Assembly (NCBI GenBank): GCA_027533105.1
Contig: JAPZTW010000004.1
Coordinates: 5,001 to 69,000 of the forward strand
Reading direction: 5' to 3'
Length of the DNA stretch: 64,000 bases
From: Sphingomonadaceae bacterium
GTDB lineage: Bacteria > Pseudomonadota > Alphaproteobacteria > Sphingomonadales > Sphingomonadaceae
Shown one piece after another: positions 36,959-46,070 of this stretch. How positions within the stretch are numbered: the stretch's first letter is position 1; the number at the start of each line of letters is the position of its first letter. The notes under the pieces are model-generated. The model was not told where the DNA came from. It ran no database searches and saw nothing but the letters and a program-made list of their open reading frames with translations. A program made the translations under genes and the position numbers.

Positions 36959-37492
36959 ATGTTCCGTCGGCTGATCGCGTTCGTGGTACTGGGCTGGGTG
37001 CTGGGTTTTGCCTGGTTCGCCACGACCCTGCCGCAACCGGCCGCTGACGAGCCGAGTGATGCCGTGGTCGTGCTGACCGGTGGCACCGGGCGGATCGAGC
37101 GCGGGCTGGAAGTGCTGTCGCGCGGCTGGGCGCGCAAGCTGCTGGTCTCGGGGGTGGATCGCGACGTAAAGCCGCATGAGTTCGCGCGCGGCTATCGGGT
37201 GCGGGCATCCCGGATGGCCTGCTGCGTTACCCTGGGCTACCAGGCGGTCGATACGCGGTCCAATGCGGTGGAAACGGCACAGTGGCTGGCGCGCGAGAAG
37301 GTCAAGGTGGTGCGACTGGTGACGAATGACTGGCACATGCGCCGCGCGCGGATGGAACTGAGCCGGACTGCGCCGGCTGGCGTGACGATCATTGCCGATG
37401 CGGTCCCCAGCCAGCCGAGCCTCGGCACGCTGCTGCGCGAATACAACAAGCTGCTGGCCCGCGCCGTACTGGGCGCGGTGAGCGGGAACTGA
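36959..37492 (+). CDS. YdcF-like protein (DUF218)
   Basis: The 177-residue protein has an N-terminal membrane segment (LIAFVVLGWVLGFAWFA) and a DUF218 domain: DAVVVLTGGTGRIERGLEVL, a middle DTRSNAVETAQWL, and LVTNDWHMRRARMEL. In this family the Gly-rich first motif and the NxxET and HMxRA motifs surround a putative nucleotide-binding or active site. YdcF/SanA-type proteins are linked to envelope integrity. It lies in the ftsEX operon, 2 bp upstream of the acyltransferase gene. Confidence 0.85.
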   Translation: MFRRLIAFVVLGWVLGFAWFATTLPQPAADEPSDAVVVLTGGTGRIERGLEVLSRGWARKLLVSGVDRDVKPHEFARGYRVRASRMACCVTLGYQAVDTRSNAVETAQWLAREKVKVVRLVTNDWHMRRARMELSRTAPAGVTIIADAVPSQPSLGTLLREYNKLLARAVLGAVSGN

Positions 37493-37494
37493 TC

Positions 37495-38187
37495 ATGGCG
37501 ATCTTGCGCAGCCTGTTGTTCTATCCGGCGTTCTACGTGGGCAGCGTGGGCTATATCCTGCTGGGCGCGCTGCTGCTGGCGCTGCGCCAGTACCGCGCCT
37601 TCGAACGGGTGGTGCGGGGCTGGGCCCGCTATCACCGGGCCTGCGCGCATTATCTGCTGGGAATCCGGCTGGTGGTTGAGGGCGAAATGCCCACCGGCCC
37701 GGTGCTGATCGCGATGAAGCACGAATCCTTCTACGAAGCGATCGACATGCCCGGCTTCTTCGATCGCCCGGCGGTCTTCGCCAAGGCTGAACTGATGCGG
37801 ATCCCGGTCTGGGGCCGGATCGGGCAGCGCTATGGCCTGATCGCGGTGCGGCGTGACCAGGGGGCAGCAGCACTGCGCGCCATGCTCGCCGCGGCGCGTG
37901 ATTACAGCGCAGCCGGGCGCCCGCTGGTGATCTTCCCCGAAGGAACGCGGATTCGCCACGGCCAGCGCGGCGAATTGCAGGCCGGTTTTGCCGGGCTCTA
38001 CAAGCTGCTGGGCCTGCCGGTCGTGCCCGTCGCGGCCAACAGCGGGCCGCTCTATCACCGCTGGTGGAAGCGCTCGGGCACAGTGACCTTCAGGATCGGC
38101 GCGACGATCCCGCCGGGTCTCCCGCGCGAGGAGATCGAGGCCCGGGTCCAGGATGCGATCAACGCCCTGAACGAGCCCGCTGCGTGA
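37495..38187 (+). CDS. 1-acyl-sn-glycerol-3-phosphate acyltransferase (PlsC-like)
   Basis: A 230-residue PlsC-fold protein with an N-terminal membrane helix (about 8-30), a catalytic motif KHESFYEAID near 75 and the substrate motif FPEGTRIRHGQ near 145. The usual HX4D box reads HX4E here (H-ESFY-E), so the acidic partner of the catalytic His is Glu unless a shifted Asp is used. The product would be phosphatidic acid or another acylated lysolipid. Its stop overlaps the GTG start of the NRAMP-like gene. Confidence 0.87.
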   Translation: MAILRSLLFYPAFYVGSVGYILLGALLLALRQYRAFERVVRGWARYHRACAHYLLGIRLVVEGEMPTGPVLIAMKHESFYEAIDMPGFFDRPAVFAKAELMRIPVWGRIGQRYGLIAVRRDQGAAALRAMLAAARDYSAAGRPLVIFPEGTRIRHGQRGELQAGFAGLYKLLGLPVVPVAANSGPLYHRWWKRSGTVTFRIGATIPPGLPREEIEARVQDAINALNEPAA

Positions 38188-39437
38188 TCGCGCCCGAACC
38201 GCGCTCCCCGCTCGAGGTATTGGGGCCGGGGCTGGTTACGGGGGCGGCGGACGACGATCCCTCGGGCGTGGGCACCTATAGCCAGGTCGGCGCCCAGTTC
38301 GGCTATGGCCTGGGGTGGGCGCTGGTCTTCGGCTTTCCCCTGCTGGCAGCAATCCAGGCGATCTGCGCGCGGATTGGCGCGACGACCGGGCGGGGCATCG
38401 CCCAGAACCTGCGCCGGCACTATCCGCCCGCGCTGCTGCGACTGGTGGTGATCCTGCTGCTGGTGGCCAATATCATCAACCTGGGAGCGGACCTGGGCGC
38501 GATGGGGGCCGTGCTCGCGCTGATCGTGCCGGGGCCGGTGCTGGCCTATACCGTGGCCTTCGGCGTCATCAGCGTGCTGCTGGAGGTATTCCTCAGCTAC
38601 AACAGCTATGCCCGGATCCTGAAGTGGGCGACGCTGTCGCTGTTCGCCTATGTCGGTGTGGTGCTGGTGGCCGATGTGCCGGTGGGCGAAATGCTGCGCG
38701 GCCTGCTGGTGCCGCAATTCACCTTCGACCGGGATCACGCGATGGCGCTGGTGGCGATCTTCGGCACCACGATCAGCCCCTACCTGTTCTTCTGGCAGGC
38801 CGGGCAGGAAGTGGAGGAGCAGCACCGCCGCCATATCAAGCCGCTCCACGTCAGCCCGCGCCGGGCCGGGGCTGAGCTGCGCCGCATCCGGCTGGACACG
38901 CTGGTTGGCATGGGCTTTTCCCACGTCGTGGCCTTGTGCATCGTGATTGCGACCGCCGCCACGCTGCACGCCAACGGTATCAGGGAAATCGGCAGCGCGG
39001 CCCAGGCGGCCGAAGCACTGCGGCCGATCGCGGGCGACCTGGCCTTCGCCCTGTTCGCGGCGGGGATCATTGGGACCGGGCTGCTGGCGGTGCCAGTGTT
39101 GGCCGGCAGCGCCGCCTATGCGGTAAGCGAGGCTTTTGGCTGGACCGAGGGCCTCGATCGCAAACCGCGTGAGGCCAAGGCCTTTTACAGCGTGATCGTG
39201 CTGGCCACGGCGGGCGGGATTGCGCTCAACTTCATCGGCATCGATCCGATGAAGGCGCTGTACTGGGCGGCCGTGGTCAATGGCCTGCTGGCCCCGCCGC
39301 TGATGGTGGTGACCATGCTGATCGCCACCAATCCGAAAGTGATGGGCAAGCTGGTGCTGGCCCCGCGCCTGCGGGCATTCGGCTGGCTGGCAACGGCGGT
39401 GATGTGGGTGATTGCCGGGGTGTTCCTGCTGGCCTGA
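38184..39437 (+). CDS. NRAMP-family divalent metal transporter (variant motifs)
   Basis: The 417-residue, 11-helix protein is recognisable as NRAMP by its overall fold pattern and helices such as NIINLGADLGAMGAVLAL. It starts at GTG 38184, overlapping the plsC stop (GTGA), which removes an implausible upstream extension. The helix-1 metal motif, DPGN in Mn/Fe transporters, is DPSG here (ADDDPSGVGTYSQVG). The helix-6 MPH-type motif is replaced by TTISPYLFFWQ. The acidic cluster QEVEEQHRRH follows. Substrate is uncertain; the change argues against a classical MntH. Confidence 0.85.
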   Translation: MIAPEPRSPLEVLGPGLVTGAADDDPSGVGTYSQVGAQFGYGLGWALVFGFPLLAAIQAICARIGATTGRGIAQNLRRHYPPALLRLVVILLLVANIINLGADLGAMGAVLALIVPGPVLAYTVAFGVISVLLEVFLSYNSYARILKWATLSLFAYVGVVLVADVPVGEMLRGLLVPQFTFDRDHAMALVAIFGTTISPYLFFWQAGQEVEEQHRRHIKPLHVSPRRAGAELRRIRLDTLVGMGFSHVVALCIVIATAATLHANGIREIGSAAQAAEALRPIAGDLAFALFAAGIIGTGLLAVPVLAGSAAYAVSEAFGWTEGLDRKPREAKAFYSVIVLATAGGIALNFIGIDPMKALYWAAVVNGLLAPPLMVVTMLIATNPKVMGKLVLAPRLRAFGWLATAVMWVIAGVFLLA

Positions 39438-39439
39438 TC

Positions 39440-39513
39440 GTCATCCCGGCGAAGGCCAGGATCGCAGGCAGAAAAGCAGGATGCCACCGGTCCCGGATCA
39501 GGTCCGGGACGAC
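39440..39513. repeat. REP-like inverted pair (copy 2)
   Basis: An arm beginning GTCATCCCGG (39440) faces TCCCGGATCAGGTCCGGGAC (39491-39510) in inverse orientation, with about 40 nt between. The right arm is itself a perfect CCCGGAxx/xxTCCGGG hairpin and ends five bases before the tyrA stop codon. The core matches copies 1 and 3. Confidence 0.75.
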
Positions 39514-39517
39514 GATA

Positions 39518-40429
39518 TCAACCAGCGTGGTCGCTGCGGCCGAAGTCGGGCCGGGCATCGTCCTGGCCCTGTTCGATGATCGAACGCCGGATATCGCGGG
39601 TGCGGGTGAACAGCTCGAACAGGGTATCGCCATCCCCCCAGCGGATCGCGCGCTGCAGCGCGGTCAGGTCTTCGCTGAAGCGCTGGAGCATTTCCAGCAC
39701 TGCGTCCTTGTTGGTCAGGAACACGTCGCGCCACATGGTGGGATCGGAGGCGGCGATGCGGGTGAAATCGCGGAAACCGCCGGCCGAATACTTGATCACC
39801 TCGCTTTGGGTCACGCCTTCAAGGTCAGACGCCGTGCCGACGATGGTATAGGCGATCAGGTGCGGCAGGTGGCTGGTCACGGCCAGCACCAGGTCGTGAT
39901 GCTGAGGGTCCATCAGTTCGACCTTGGCCCCCAGCCCTTCCCAGAAGGCGGAGAGGGCGGCCAGCTTGTCCGCATCCACGCCCTCGGGCGGGGTGATGAT
40001 GCACCAGCGGTTGTGGAACAGGCTGGCAAAGCCCGCGTCAGGGCCGGACCGCTCCGTCCCGGCGACGGGGTGGGCCGGGATCACGCAATGGCCGGGAAGG
40101 GCCTCGGCCAGCGCCTTGGCGACGCTCAGCTTGGATGAACCGACATCGCTGATCACGGCATCGGCCGGGATGGCCGCGGCCAGGTCCGCTGCCACCGCAC
40201 CGATCGCGCCAACGGGGACGCAGAAGACCACCAGGTCTGACCCGGCCACTGCCTCGGTCCCGGTCTCGCAGACCGTCCCGACCAGGCCGCGTTCGGCGGC
40301 GCGGACGCGCGTGGCGGGATCGCGGTCCCAGCCGGCGGTCGCCACCTCCGGCAGGTGTTCCTTGACCGCGAGGCCGATCGACCCGCCCAGCAGGCCCAGA
40401 CCAATGATGGCGACGCGTTGGATTGTCAT
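39518..40429 (-). CDS. Prephenate/arogenate dehydrogenase (TyrA family)
   Basis: The 303-residue enzyme has an N-terminal NAD(P)-binding [10 protein letters not shown] motif (about 10-19), [11 protein letters not shown], the conserved [12 protein letters not shown] active-site segment and the helical dehydrogenase domain. It oxidatively decarboxylates prephenate or arogenate in tyrosine synthesis. There is no chorismate mutase or ACT domain. It overlaps the 3' end of hisC by four bases and is translated after it. Broad specificity (cyclohexadienyl dehydrogenase) is common in this group. Confidence 0.92.
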   Translation of the reverse strand: MTIQRVAIIGLGLLGGSIGLAVKEHLPEVATAGWDRDPATRVRAAERGLVGTVCETGTEAVAGSDLVVFCVPVGAIGAVAADLAAAIPADAVISDVGSSKLSVAKALAEALPGHCVIPAHPVAGTERSGPDAGFASLFHNRWCIITPPEGVDADKLAALSAFWEGLGAKVELMDPQHHDLVLAVTSHLPHLIAYTIVGTASDLEGVTQSEVIKYSAGGFRDFTRIAASDPTMWRDVFLTNKDAVLEMLQRFSEDLTALQRAIRWGDGDTLFELFTRTRDIRRSIIEQGQDDARPDFGRSDHAG

Positions 40430-41532
40430 CGCGCAGCCTCGGCCATTTCGCGCAGCGCGGCGGCGATGGCGTCCATCTGCTCGGCAGTGCCGATCGTGAT
40501 GCGCAGCGCATGGCCCAGCCCCTGATTAGGCAGCCAGCGGACGATATAGCCGCGCTCCGCGAGGCCCTGATAAGCCGCTTCGGCGCTCAGCGCCCCTTCG
40601 AACAGCACCAGCACGAAATTGGCCTCGCTCGGCACGGCGCGCAGGCCGTGGTTGCCCAGCGCCTCGATCGCGCTCACGAACCGGGCGCGCTCGGCCCGGT
40701 TATGCTCGCGCGAGGCGATCACGAAGGCCTGGTCGGCCACGGCCGCCAGCGCCATGGCCTGGCCGCTGTTGGTAACATTGAAGGGGCCGCGAATGCGGTT
40801 CAGCGTATCGATCAGCCCCGGCGCGCCGGTGGCCCAGCCGATCCGCTCGCCAGCCAGGCCATAGATCTTGGAAAAGGTGCGGGTGACCAGCACGTTCTGA
40901 TGCGCGGCGGCCAGCGCGAGCCCGTGATCGTCGTCGTCCGGCGTCAGGTATTCGGCATAGGCCTGGTCCAGCACCAGCAGCACGTCACCCGGCAGGCTGG
41001 CGTGGAGCCGCGCCACTTCGCTGGCGGGCAGGTAAGTGCCGGTAGGGTTGTTGGGATTGGCCAGGAACACCACCCGCGTGCGCTCGGTGACTGCGGCCAG
41101 CAGGGCATCGACATCGGTGCCATAGTCCTTGTCCGGCGCCTCGACCGGCACCGCGCCACAGCGCCGCGCGGCAATGTCATAGACCGCGAAACTGAAGCGC
41201 GAGAACAGCACCTCGTCGCCCTGTCCGGCATAGCCCTGTGCGGCGAGATTGAGCAGTTCGTCCGATCCCGTGCCCAGCACGATCCGGGCCGGATCGATCT
41301 CGTGCAAGGTGCCGAGCGCCTCGCGCAGATCGGTGCTGCCCGGATCGGGGTAGAGGCTGGGCTGCTGCGCATCGGCCCGCGCCGCCAGCGCCGCAGCACT
41401 GGTGCCCAGCGGGTTCTCGTTGGCGGACAGCTTGACCAGCGGGCGGCCGTCGGCACCGGTGGCCTTGCCGGGGACATAGGCGTGGATCGCTTCGATCCAC
41501 GGCTTGGGTGCGGGGGCAGGGGTGTTGGTCAT
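40426..41532 (-). CDS. hisC: Histidinol-phosphate aminotransferase
   Basis: A 368-residue fold-type I aminotransferase with [11 protein letters not shown] near the start, [11 protein letters not shown], and the PLP-lysine motif [16 protein letters not shown]. It converts imidazole-acetol phosphate to histidinol phosphate. Coupling to tyrA (4-bp overlap) suggests it also transaminates aromatic keto acids, as HisC homologs often do when they sit beside tyrA. The ATG at 41532 (MTNTPAPA) is used; an upstream frame is low-complexity Arg/Ala. It is divergent from metX with 68 bp between. Confidence 0.93.
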   Translation of the reverse strand: MTNTPAPAPKPWIEAIHAYVPGKATGADGRPLVKLSANENPLGTSAAALAARADAQQPSLYPDPGSTDLREALGTLHEIDPARIVLGTGSDELLNLAAQGYAGQGDEVLFSRFSFAVYDIAARRCGAVPVEAPDKDYGTDVDALLAAVTERTRVVFLANPNNPTGTYLPASEVARLHASLPGDVLLVLDQAYAEYLTPDDDDHGLALAAAHQNVLVTRTFSKIYGLAGERIGWATGAPGLIDTLNRIRGPFNVTNSGQAMALAAVADQAFVIASREHNRAERARFVSAIEALGNHGLRAVPSEANFVLVLFEGALSAEAAYQGLAERGYIVRWLPNQGLGHALRITIGTAEQMDAIAAALREMAEAAR

Positions 41533-41600
41533 GATGGCGAGGCCCTTAGCAGGCTTGCGGGCAATTGACAGCCCGCGCGCGCTGGACCAAGCCCGCCGCG

Positions 41601-42710
41601 ATGGTCGACCCCGCGCTTCATGCCCAGAGCCAAGTCCTCGAACTGGCGCAGCCGCTGGCCCTCGATGGCGGGCAGCAGCTTGGCGGCGTGCGGGTGGCAT
41701 ACGAGACCTATGGCCAGTTGAACGCCGCCCGCTCCAACGCGGTGATGATCTTCCATGCCCTGACCGGCGACCAATGCGTCGCCAGCCCGCATCCGATCAC
41801 TGGCAAGCCGGGCTGGTGGGTGCGGATGGTGGGGCCGGGCAAGCCGATCGACACCGACCGGTTCTTCGTGATCTGCGCCAATGTGCTGGGCGGCTGCTAT
41901 GGTTCGACCGGACCGGCCAGCGCGGGCCCCGATGGCCAGCCCTATGCCATGCGCTTTCCGGTGATCACGATCCGCGATATGGTCCGCGCCCAGGTCGGCG
42001 TGCTCGATGCGTTTGGGATCGAGCAGCTCCATGCCGTGGTCGGCGGATCGATGGGGGGCATGCAGGCGCTGTCCTTTGCCGCCAACTGGCCCGAGCGGAC
42101 CCGCGCCGCGCTGGTCATCGCCTCGACCGCGCGGCATTCGGCCCAGAATATCGCCTTTCATGAAGTCGGCCGCCAGGCGATCATGGCCGATCCCAAGTGG
42201 AAGAGCGGGGATTACTATGGTGGCGGGAAGGGGCCCGAAAACGGCCTCGCCGTCGCCCGGATGGCTGCGCATATCACCTATCTCTCGGAAGAGGGGATGC
42301 ACGAGAAGTTCGGGCGCAAGCTGCAGGACCGGACCGAAAAGACCTTTGGTTTCGACGCCGATTTCCAGGTGGAAAGCTACCTGCGCCACCAGGGGCTGAG
42401 CTTCACCGATCGGTTCGACGCGAACTCCTATCTCTATATCACCCGGGCGATGGACTATTTCGACCTGGCCGAAGAGCACGGCGGGCGCCTCGCCGATGCC
42501 TTCCGCGCCAGCAAGGCCCGGTTCTGCCTGGTCAGCTTCGACACCGACTGGCTCTATCCCACGGTGGAAAGCCGCACGATCGCCCACGCCCTCAACGCCG
42601 CCGGTGCGCCGGTCAGCTTTGTCGAGCTGTCAGCCCCGTTCGGGCATGACAGCTTCCTGCTCGATGTCCCCGCGCTCGACCGGGTCATCGAAGGGTTCCT
42701 GAAGCAATGA
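41601..42710 (+). CDS. metX: Homoserine O-acyltransferase MetX
   Basis: The 369-residue alpha/beta-hydrolase has nucleophile Ser in [12 protein letters not shown], the oxyanion HALTGDQ motif, and the C-terminal Asp/His pair (FDTDWLYP and GHDSFLLD). It acylates homoserine as the first step of methionine synthesis. Whether acetyl- or succinyl-CoA is used cannot be read reliably, since proteobacterial MetX enzymes include succinyltransferases. The ATG at 41601 (MVDPALH) is preferred over a TTG 12 codons upstream. Its stop overlaps metW (ATGA). Confidence 0.94.
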   Translation: MVDPALHAQSQVLELAQPLALDGGQQLGGVRVAYETYGQLNAARSNAVMIFHALTGDQCVASPHPITGKPGWWVRMVGPGKPIDTDRFFVICANVLGGCYGSTGPASAGPDGQPYAMRFPVITIRDMVRAQVGVLDAFGIEQLHAVVGGSMGGMQALSFAANWPERTRAALVIASTARHSAQNIAFHEVGRQAIMADPKWKSGDYYGGGKGPENGLAVARMAAHITYLSEEGMHEKFGRKLQDRTEKTFGFDADFQVESYLRHQGLSFTDRFDANSYLYITRAMDYFDLAEEHGGRLADAFRASKARFCLVSFDTDWLYPTVESRTIAHALNAAGAPVSFVELSAPFGHDSFLLDVPALDRVIEGFLKQ

Positions 42711-43297
42711 CTGCCCTGCGTCCCGACCTTGCGGTGATTGCCGCCAACGTCGCGCCCGGATCGCGGGTGCTCGATATTGGCTGCGGCGATGGCGCGCTGC
42801 TGGCGGCGCTGCGCGATGGCAAGCAGGTCGATGCGCGCGGGATGGAGCTCGATCCGCACGATGTGGCCGAATGCGTCGCCAAGGGTCTGTCGGTGATGCA
42901 GGGCGATGCCGATACCGACCTGGTCGACTATCCCGACGCCACCTTTGACTACGCGATCCTCAGCCAGACGCTGCAGACCACCAAGCGTCCGGACAAGGTG
43001 CTGGACGAGCTGCTGCGCGTGGGGCGCAAGGCCTTTGTCAGCTTCCCGAACTTCGGCCACTGGCGGGTGCGGGCCAGCCTGTTGTGGCATGGGCGGATGC
43101 CGGTAACGCGGCTGCTGCCGGTCGCCTGGTACGAGACCCCCAACATTCACCACGTGACGGTCAGCGATTTCCGCGATCTGGTCGCGGCCAAGCACCTGAC
43201 GGTGGAGGGTGCCTGGTTCCTGTCGGGTGACAAGCGGATCAGCGATGCTGCGGCCAGCTGGCGCGCCGAACACGCGGTATTCCTGCTCTCGCGCTAG
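42707..43297 (+). CDS. metW: Methionine biosynthesis protein MetW
   Basis: This 196-residue class I methyltransferase-fold protein has the SAM motif [16 protein letters not shown] (about 23-38) followed by [11 protein letters not shown] and [10 protein letters not shown], which are typical of MetW. It is coupled to metX by a 4-bp overlap, the usual arrangement, and is thought to activate or assist MetX. It ends with a 4-bp overlap onto the convergent fdhD gene. Confidence 0.93.
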   Translation: MTALRPDLAVIAANVAPGSRVLDIGCGDGALLAALRDGKQVDARGMELDPHDVAECVAKGLSVMQGDADTDLVDYPDATFDYAILSQTLQTTKRPDKVLDELLRVGRKAFVSFPNFGHWRVRASLLWHGRMPVTRLLPVAWYETPNIHHVTVSDFRDLVAAKHLTVEGAWFLSGDKRISDAAASWRAEHAVFLLSR

Positions 43298-44079
43298 GCG
43301 ACCTTTAGTACCGAGTCATCGCGGGCCAGCGCCCACAGGCTGAGGCCGGCCGTGCTGGCGCGTTCGACCGCGAGTGATGTGGGCAGGGATATACAGACCA
43401 GGCTGGTTGCCCCGCCGCGCACCGCTTTCTCGACGATTTCGTAGCTGCACCGCGCGGTCGACAGGACGAAACCTGGCGCCAGTGGCTCGCCTGCGCGGGC
43501 CTTGGCACCGATCAGCTTGTCGAGCGCATTGTGGCGGCCCACGTCCTCGCGCACGGCGGTGATGGTGCCATTAGTCTGGCAATGTGCAGCGGCATGGGCC
43601 GCTCCGGTTTCCCGGCCCAGCGGCTGGTGATCGCGCAAGGCAGCCAGGGCGGTGAAGATCGCGGCCGGTTCGATCGGTTCATGCCCGGCGACCGGGGGCA
43701 GGGGACGGGCGACTTCGGCCAGGTTCTCGATCCCGCACAGGCCGCAGCTCGATTCCGCCGCGCGGCGGCGCACCCGGTCTTCCAGCTTGTCGATGCCCAG
43801 ACCCGCCAACCGGGCGCGAACGATCCAGCCTTGCGGCACTTCGGCAATGGCGATGTCGGCAAGATCGGCGGCGCTGCTGGCCAGCCCTTCGCTCAGCGCG
43901 AAACCGGTGGCGAAATCCTCAAGGTCCTGCGGGCTCGCCATCATCACCGCATAGGACAGGCCATTGAATTCCAGCGCCACCGGGGCTTCCGGCACCCAGC
44001 GTCGCGTGATCGCGCGCCGGGTGCCGTCAGGCCTGACCTCGGTGGCCGAAGTCGTGGTTACATGCGGTGCAGCGCGCAC
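43294..44079 (-). CDS. fdhD: Formate dehydrogenase accessory sulfurtransferase FdhD
   Basis: The 261-residue protein contains the FdhD catalytic CGLCG loop with its two cysteines (about residue 116), EDVGRHNALDKLIG and the Cys/Gly-rich C-terminal core. It transfers sulfur from IscS-type desulfurase to the molybdenum cofactor of formate dehydrogenase. No formate dehydrogenase subunit lies in this window. It starts at GTG 44079, inside the 3' end of the VOC gene (22-bp overlap), with no clear Shine-Dalgarno, so translation may depend on the upstream gene. Confidence 0.92.
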   Translation of the reverse strand: MRAAPHVTTTSATEVRPDGTRRAITRRWVPEAPVALEFNGLSYAVMMASPQDLEDFATGFALSEGLASSAADLADIAIAEVPQGWIVRARLAGLGIDKLEDRVRRRAAESSCGLCGIENLAEVARPLPPVAGHEPIEPAAIFTALAALRDHQPLGRETGAAHAAAHCQTNGTITAVREDVGRHNALDKLIGAKARAGEPLAPGFVLSTARCSYEIVEKAVRGGATSLVCISLPTSLAVERASTAGLSLWALARDDSVLKVA

Positions 44080-44435
44080 AGCTTGTTGCCATCGGGATCG
44101 CGCAGGTAAGCCAGGTACAGCTTCATGCCTGCGCCTTCGCGCACGCCCGGCGGGTCTTCGATCGCCTTGCCGCCAGCGGCCACGCCAGCCGCGTGCCAGG
44201 CATCGGCCTGGGCCGGGCTTTCCATCGCAAAGCCGATGGTCATGCCGTTGCCGGGGGTAGCCCCTTCGCCATCGATCGGCTTGGTGACAAGGAACATCGA
44301 GCCGTTGTGCATGTAGATGATGCGGCCCTTGGGATCGACGATCCCGGGCTTGCCGCCCACCGCGCCAAACAGCGCGTCATAGAATGCCTTCGAACGATCG
44401 ATGTCGTTGCTGCCCACCATCATGTGGCTGTACAT
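44058..44435 (-). CDS. VOC-family (glyoxalase-like) protein
   Basis: A 125-residue single-domain vicinal-oxygen-chelate protein: an opening SHMMVGSNDIDRSKAFYDALFG, a Gly-rich strand (GKIIYMHNGSMFLVTKP-like) and a closing YLAYLRDPDGNKLCALH. The His near the start and Glu-like positions are those that bind metal in glyoxalases and dioxygenases of the family. The substrate is unknown. It overlaps the fdhD start by 22 bp and is transcribed with it. Confidence 0.85.
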   Translation of the reverse strand: MYSHMMVGSNDIDRSKAFYDALFGAVGGKPGIVDPKGRIIYMHNGSMFLVTKPIDGEGATPGNGMTIGFAMESPAQADAWHAAGVAAGGKAIEDPPGVREGAGMKLYLAYLRDPDGNKLCALHRM

Positions 44436-44515
44436 CGCCCTGGTTCCTCTCTGTCAGGTTGCGGATGGCGACCTGTTTAAGCGCACGATTAAGAAGGTCA
44501 ATCGTTTCGCAAGTC

Positions 44516-45226
44516 CTATCGCGCAAGGTTGGCAAAGCGGGCGGCAGTGGCAAAGGCGGCGGCGCGGCGGGTGCGGCGCTCCTCGGCCTCGGCATCGCGG
44601 CCCCACAGCTCGGCCTGCCATTCCTCCTCAAGCTCGGCGGCGATCCACAGCGCCCCGGCATCGGCATCGGGTTCGAGCGCGGCGAGGCCGATCACCAGCG
44701 AGGCGGCGAGCGAGGTTAGCGTGTTGAGCGCGGCCAAGGCAAAGGGATCGAGCGCGTTCAACAAATCGCGCAGATAGGCCAGGGTTTCGCCGGGCTGGGG
44801 GCGGTGGATGATCCCGCTGATCCGCTCGAACCGCACCCCGTACCGCGCTTCGGCGGCCTGCAGCAGCGGCTCCCAGCGCTCCAGCTGCCGGGCATGCAGC
44901 GCCTCGCCGGGATCGGCGCGGTAGCACAGCGTATCGGTCTCGGCATAGCGGATCAGGCCGGCAATGGTGGCAGCGGGATCCGGGGCCACGACATCCAGCG
45001 CATAGTCAGCCATGTCGCGCAGCACGAAGCTGGCCGGAACAATGGTCTCTTTCTGCGCCGCCCATTCGGCGGCCAGCGCCTCGGCCAGGGCGCGAGTCGG
45101 CAGCACTTGCGGCCGTCCGCCGACCGTCTTTACCCCCCGGCCATCCAGCTTGACCTGCCAGCCGCTGCCTTCGGCAAGGGCCAGCGCTTCCTTGTAGAAC
45201 CGCTTCATGGCTTCGGGCTTTTCCAT
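44516..45226 (-). CDS. ATP12-family F1-ATPase assembly chaperone
   Basis: The 236-residue protein matches the ATP12 family: an N-terminal MKRFYKEALALAEG with KLDGRGVKTVGGRP, central LIRYAETDTLCYRAD, and a helical C-terminal domain with LNTLTSLAASLVIGLA. ATP12 assists assembly of the alpha subunit of F1-ATPase in mitochondria and alphaproteobacteria. It overlaps the 3' end of the small membrane protein gene by 22 bp and ends the minus-strand operon. The alternative start at the second Met (45208) is possible. Confidence 0.92.
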   Translation of the reverse strand: MEKPEAMKRFYKEALALAEGSGWQVKLDGRGVKTVGGRPQVLPTRALAEALAAEWAAQKETIVPASFVLRDMADYALDVVAPDPAATIAGLIRYAETDTLCYRADPGEALHARQLERWEPLLQAAEARYGVRFERISGIIHRPQPGETLAYLRDLLNALDPFALAALNTLTSLAASLVIGLAALEPDADAGALWIAAELEEEWQAELWGRDAEAEERRTRRAAAFATAARFANLAR

Positions 45227-45420
45227 TTGCGCGACAGGATCAGCGGCACGACCAGCATTTCGGCCATGCCAACCACGGCCAGCACATAGCCCGCGGCGAC
45301 CGGCAGTTCGACCCGACCGGCAATCGCCAGCAGGCCGAACAGGAACAGGCCGAGGCCAGTGAGGCGCACGATCTGGATCACCATGAAGCGGGTGCGGGCG
45401 CGGGCTTCGTCTTCGGTCAT
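45205..45420 (-). CDS. Small two-helix membrane protein
   Basis: A 71-residue protein with two membrane helices (VRLTGLGLFLFGLLAIAG and AGYVLAVVGMAEMLVVPLIL) and a basic tail RKWKSPKP. No domain is recognised. The gene is translationally coupled to the HAD phosphatase upstream (ATGA overlap) and to ATP12 downstream. Position between them may reflect an assembly or membrane role, which is only inference. Confidence 0.75.
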   Translation of the reverse strand: MTEDEARARTRFMVIQIVRLTGLGLFLFGLLAIAGRVELPVAAGYVLAVVGMAEMLVVPLILSRKWKSPKP

Positions 45421-46070
45421 TGCAGCAGCTCCAGCAGGTGGGCGGGATCGCGGGCGACGGCGGCCGCTCCGGCCTCAGTCAGTTCGGCGGGAGTGTGATA
45501 GCCCCAGTCAACCCCCAGGCCGCGCACCCCGGCATTGACCGCCATGGCCATGTCAAAGGCCGTATCGCCGATCATCACCGCCTGATCGGGCAGGACGCCG
45601 GCTTCGAACAGCGCGGCCTCCAGCATGGCCGGATGCGGCTTTGACGGATGCCGGTCGGCCGTTTGCAGCGAGATGAAGTGGCCGCTGAGGCCGTGCGTGG
45701 CCAGGCAATGGTCCAGCCCGCGATCAGACTTGCCGGTGGCCACCGCCAGCGCCCAGCCGGCTCCGCGCAAGGCGTCCAGCGTTTCACGGATCCCGGCATA
45801 AAGCGGCTCGACCAGGTGCCCGGCTTCGCGCGCGGCGCGAAAGGCGCGGCGATATTCGGCATCGATCTCGTGGCGAAGGGCCTCGTCGCCTTCAGGCAGC
45901 AACAGCCGGATCGCTTGCGGCAGGCTGAGGCCAACCACGCGCCGGACGATGTGATGGTCCGGCGCGGCCAGACCATGGGCGATAAACGCGGCGTCCATTG
46001 CCGCACAGACCCCGGCCTGGCCATCGACCAGGGTGCCATCGCAATCGAAGACGGCCAGGCGCTGGCTCAT
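45417..46070 (-). CDS. HAD-IA phosphatase (phosphoglycolate-phosphatase-like)
   Basis: The 217-residue HAD hydrolase has motif I FDCDGTLVDG with the nucleophile and acid/base Asp pair, motif II in AVATGKS, motif III Lys in HPSKPHPAML, and motif IV GDTAFDMAMAVNAGV. The alpha-helical cap lies between motifs I and II. It probably dephosphorylates a small phosphorylated metabolite; 2-phosphoglycolate is the commonest substrate in the branch. It overlaps the PaiB-like gene by four bases. Confidence 0.88.
   Translation of the reverse strand: MSQRLAVFDCDGTLVDGQAGVCAAMDAAFIAHGLAAPDHHIVRRVVGLSLPQAIRLLLPEGDEALRHEIDAEYRRAFRAAREAGHLVEPLYAGIRETLDALRGAGWALAVATGKSDRGLDHCLATHGLSGHFISLQTADRHPSKPHPAMLEAALFEAGVLPDQAVMIGDTAFDMAMAVNAGVRGLGVDWGYHTPAELTEAGAAAVARDPAHLLELLQ

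Noticed and set aside
41533..41600. Possible SAM riboswitch before metX
   Set aside because: Only 68 bp are available and no SAM-II-like conserved blocks or pseudoknot are visible.
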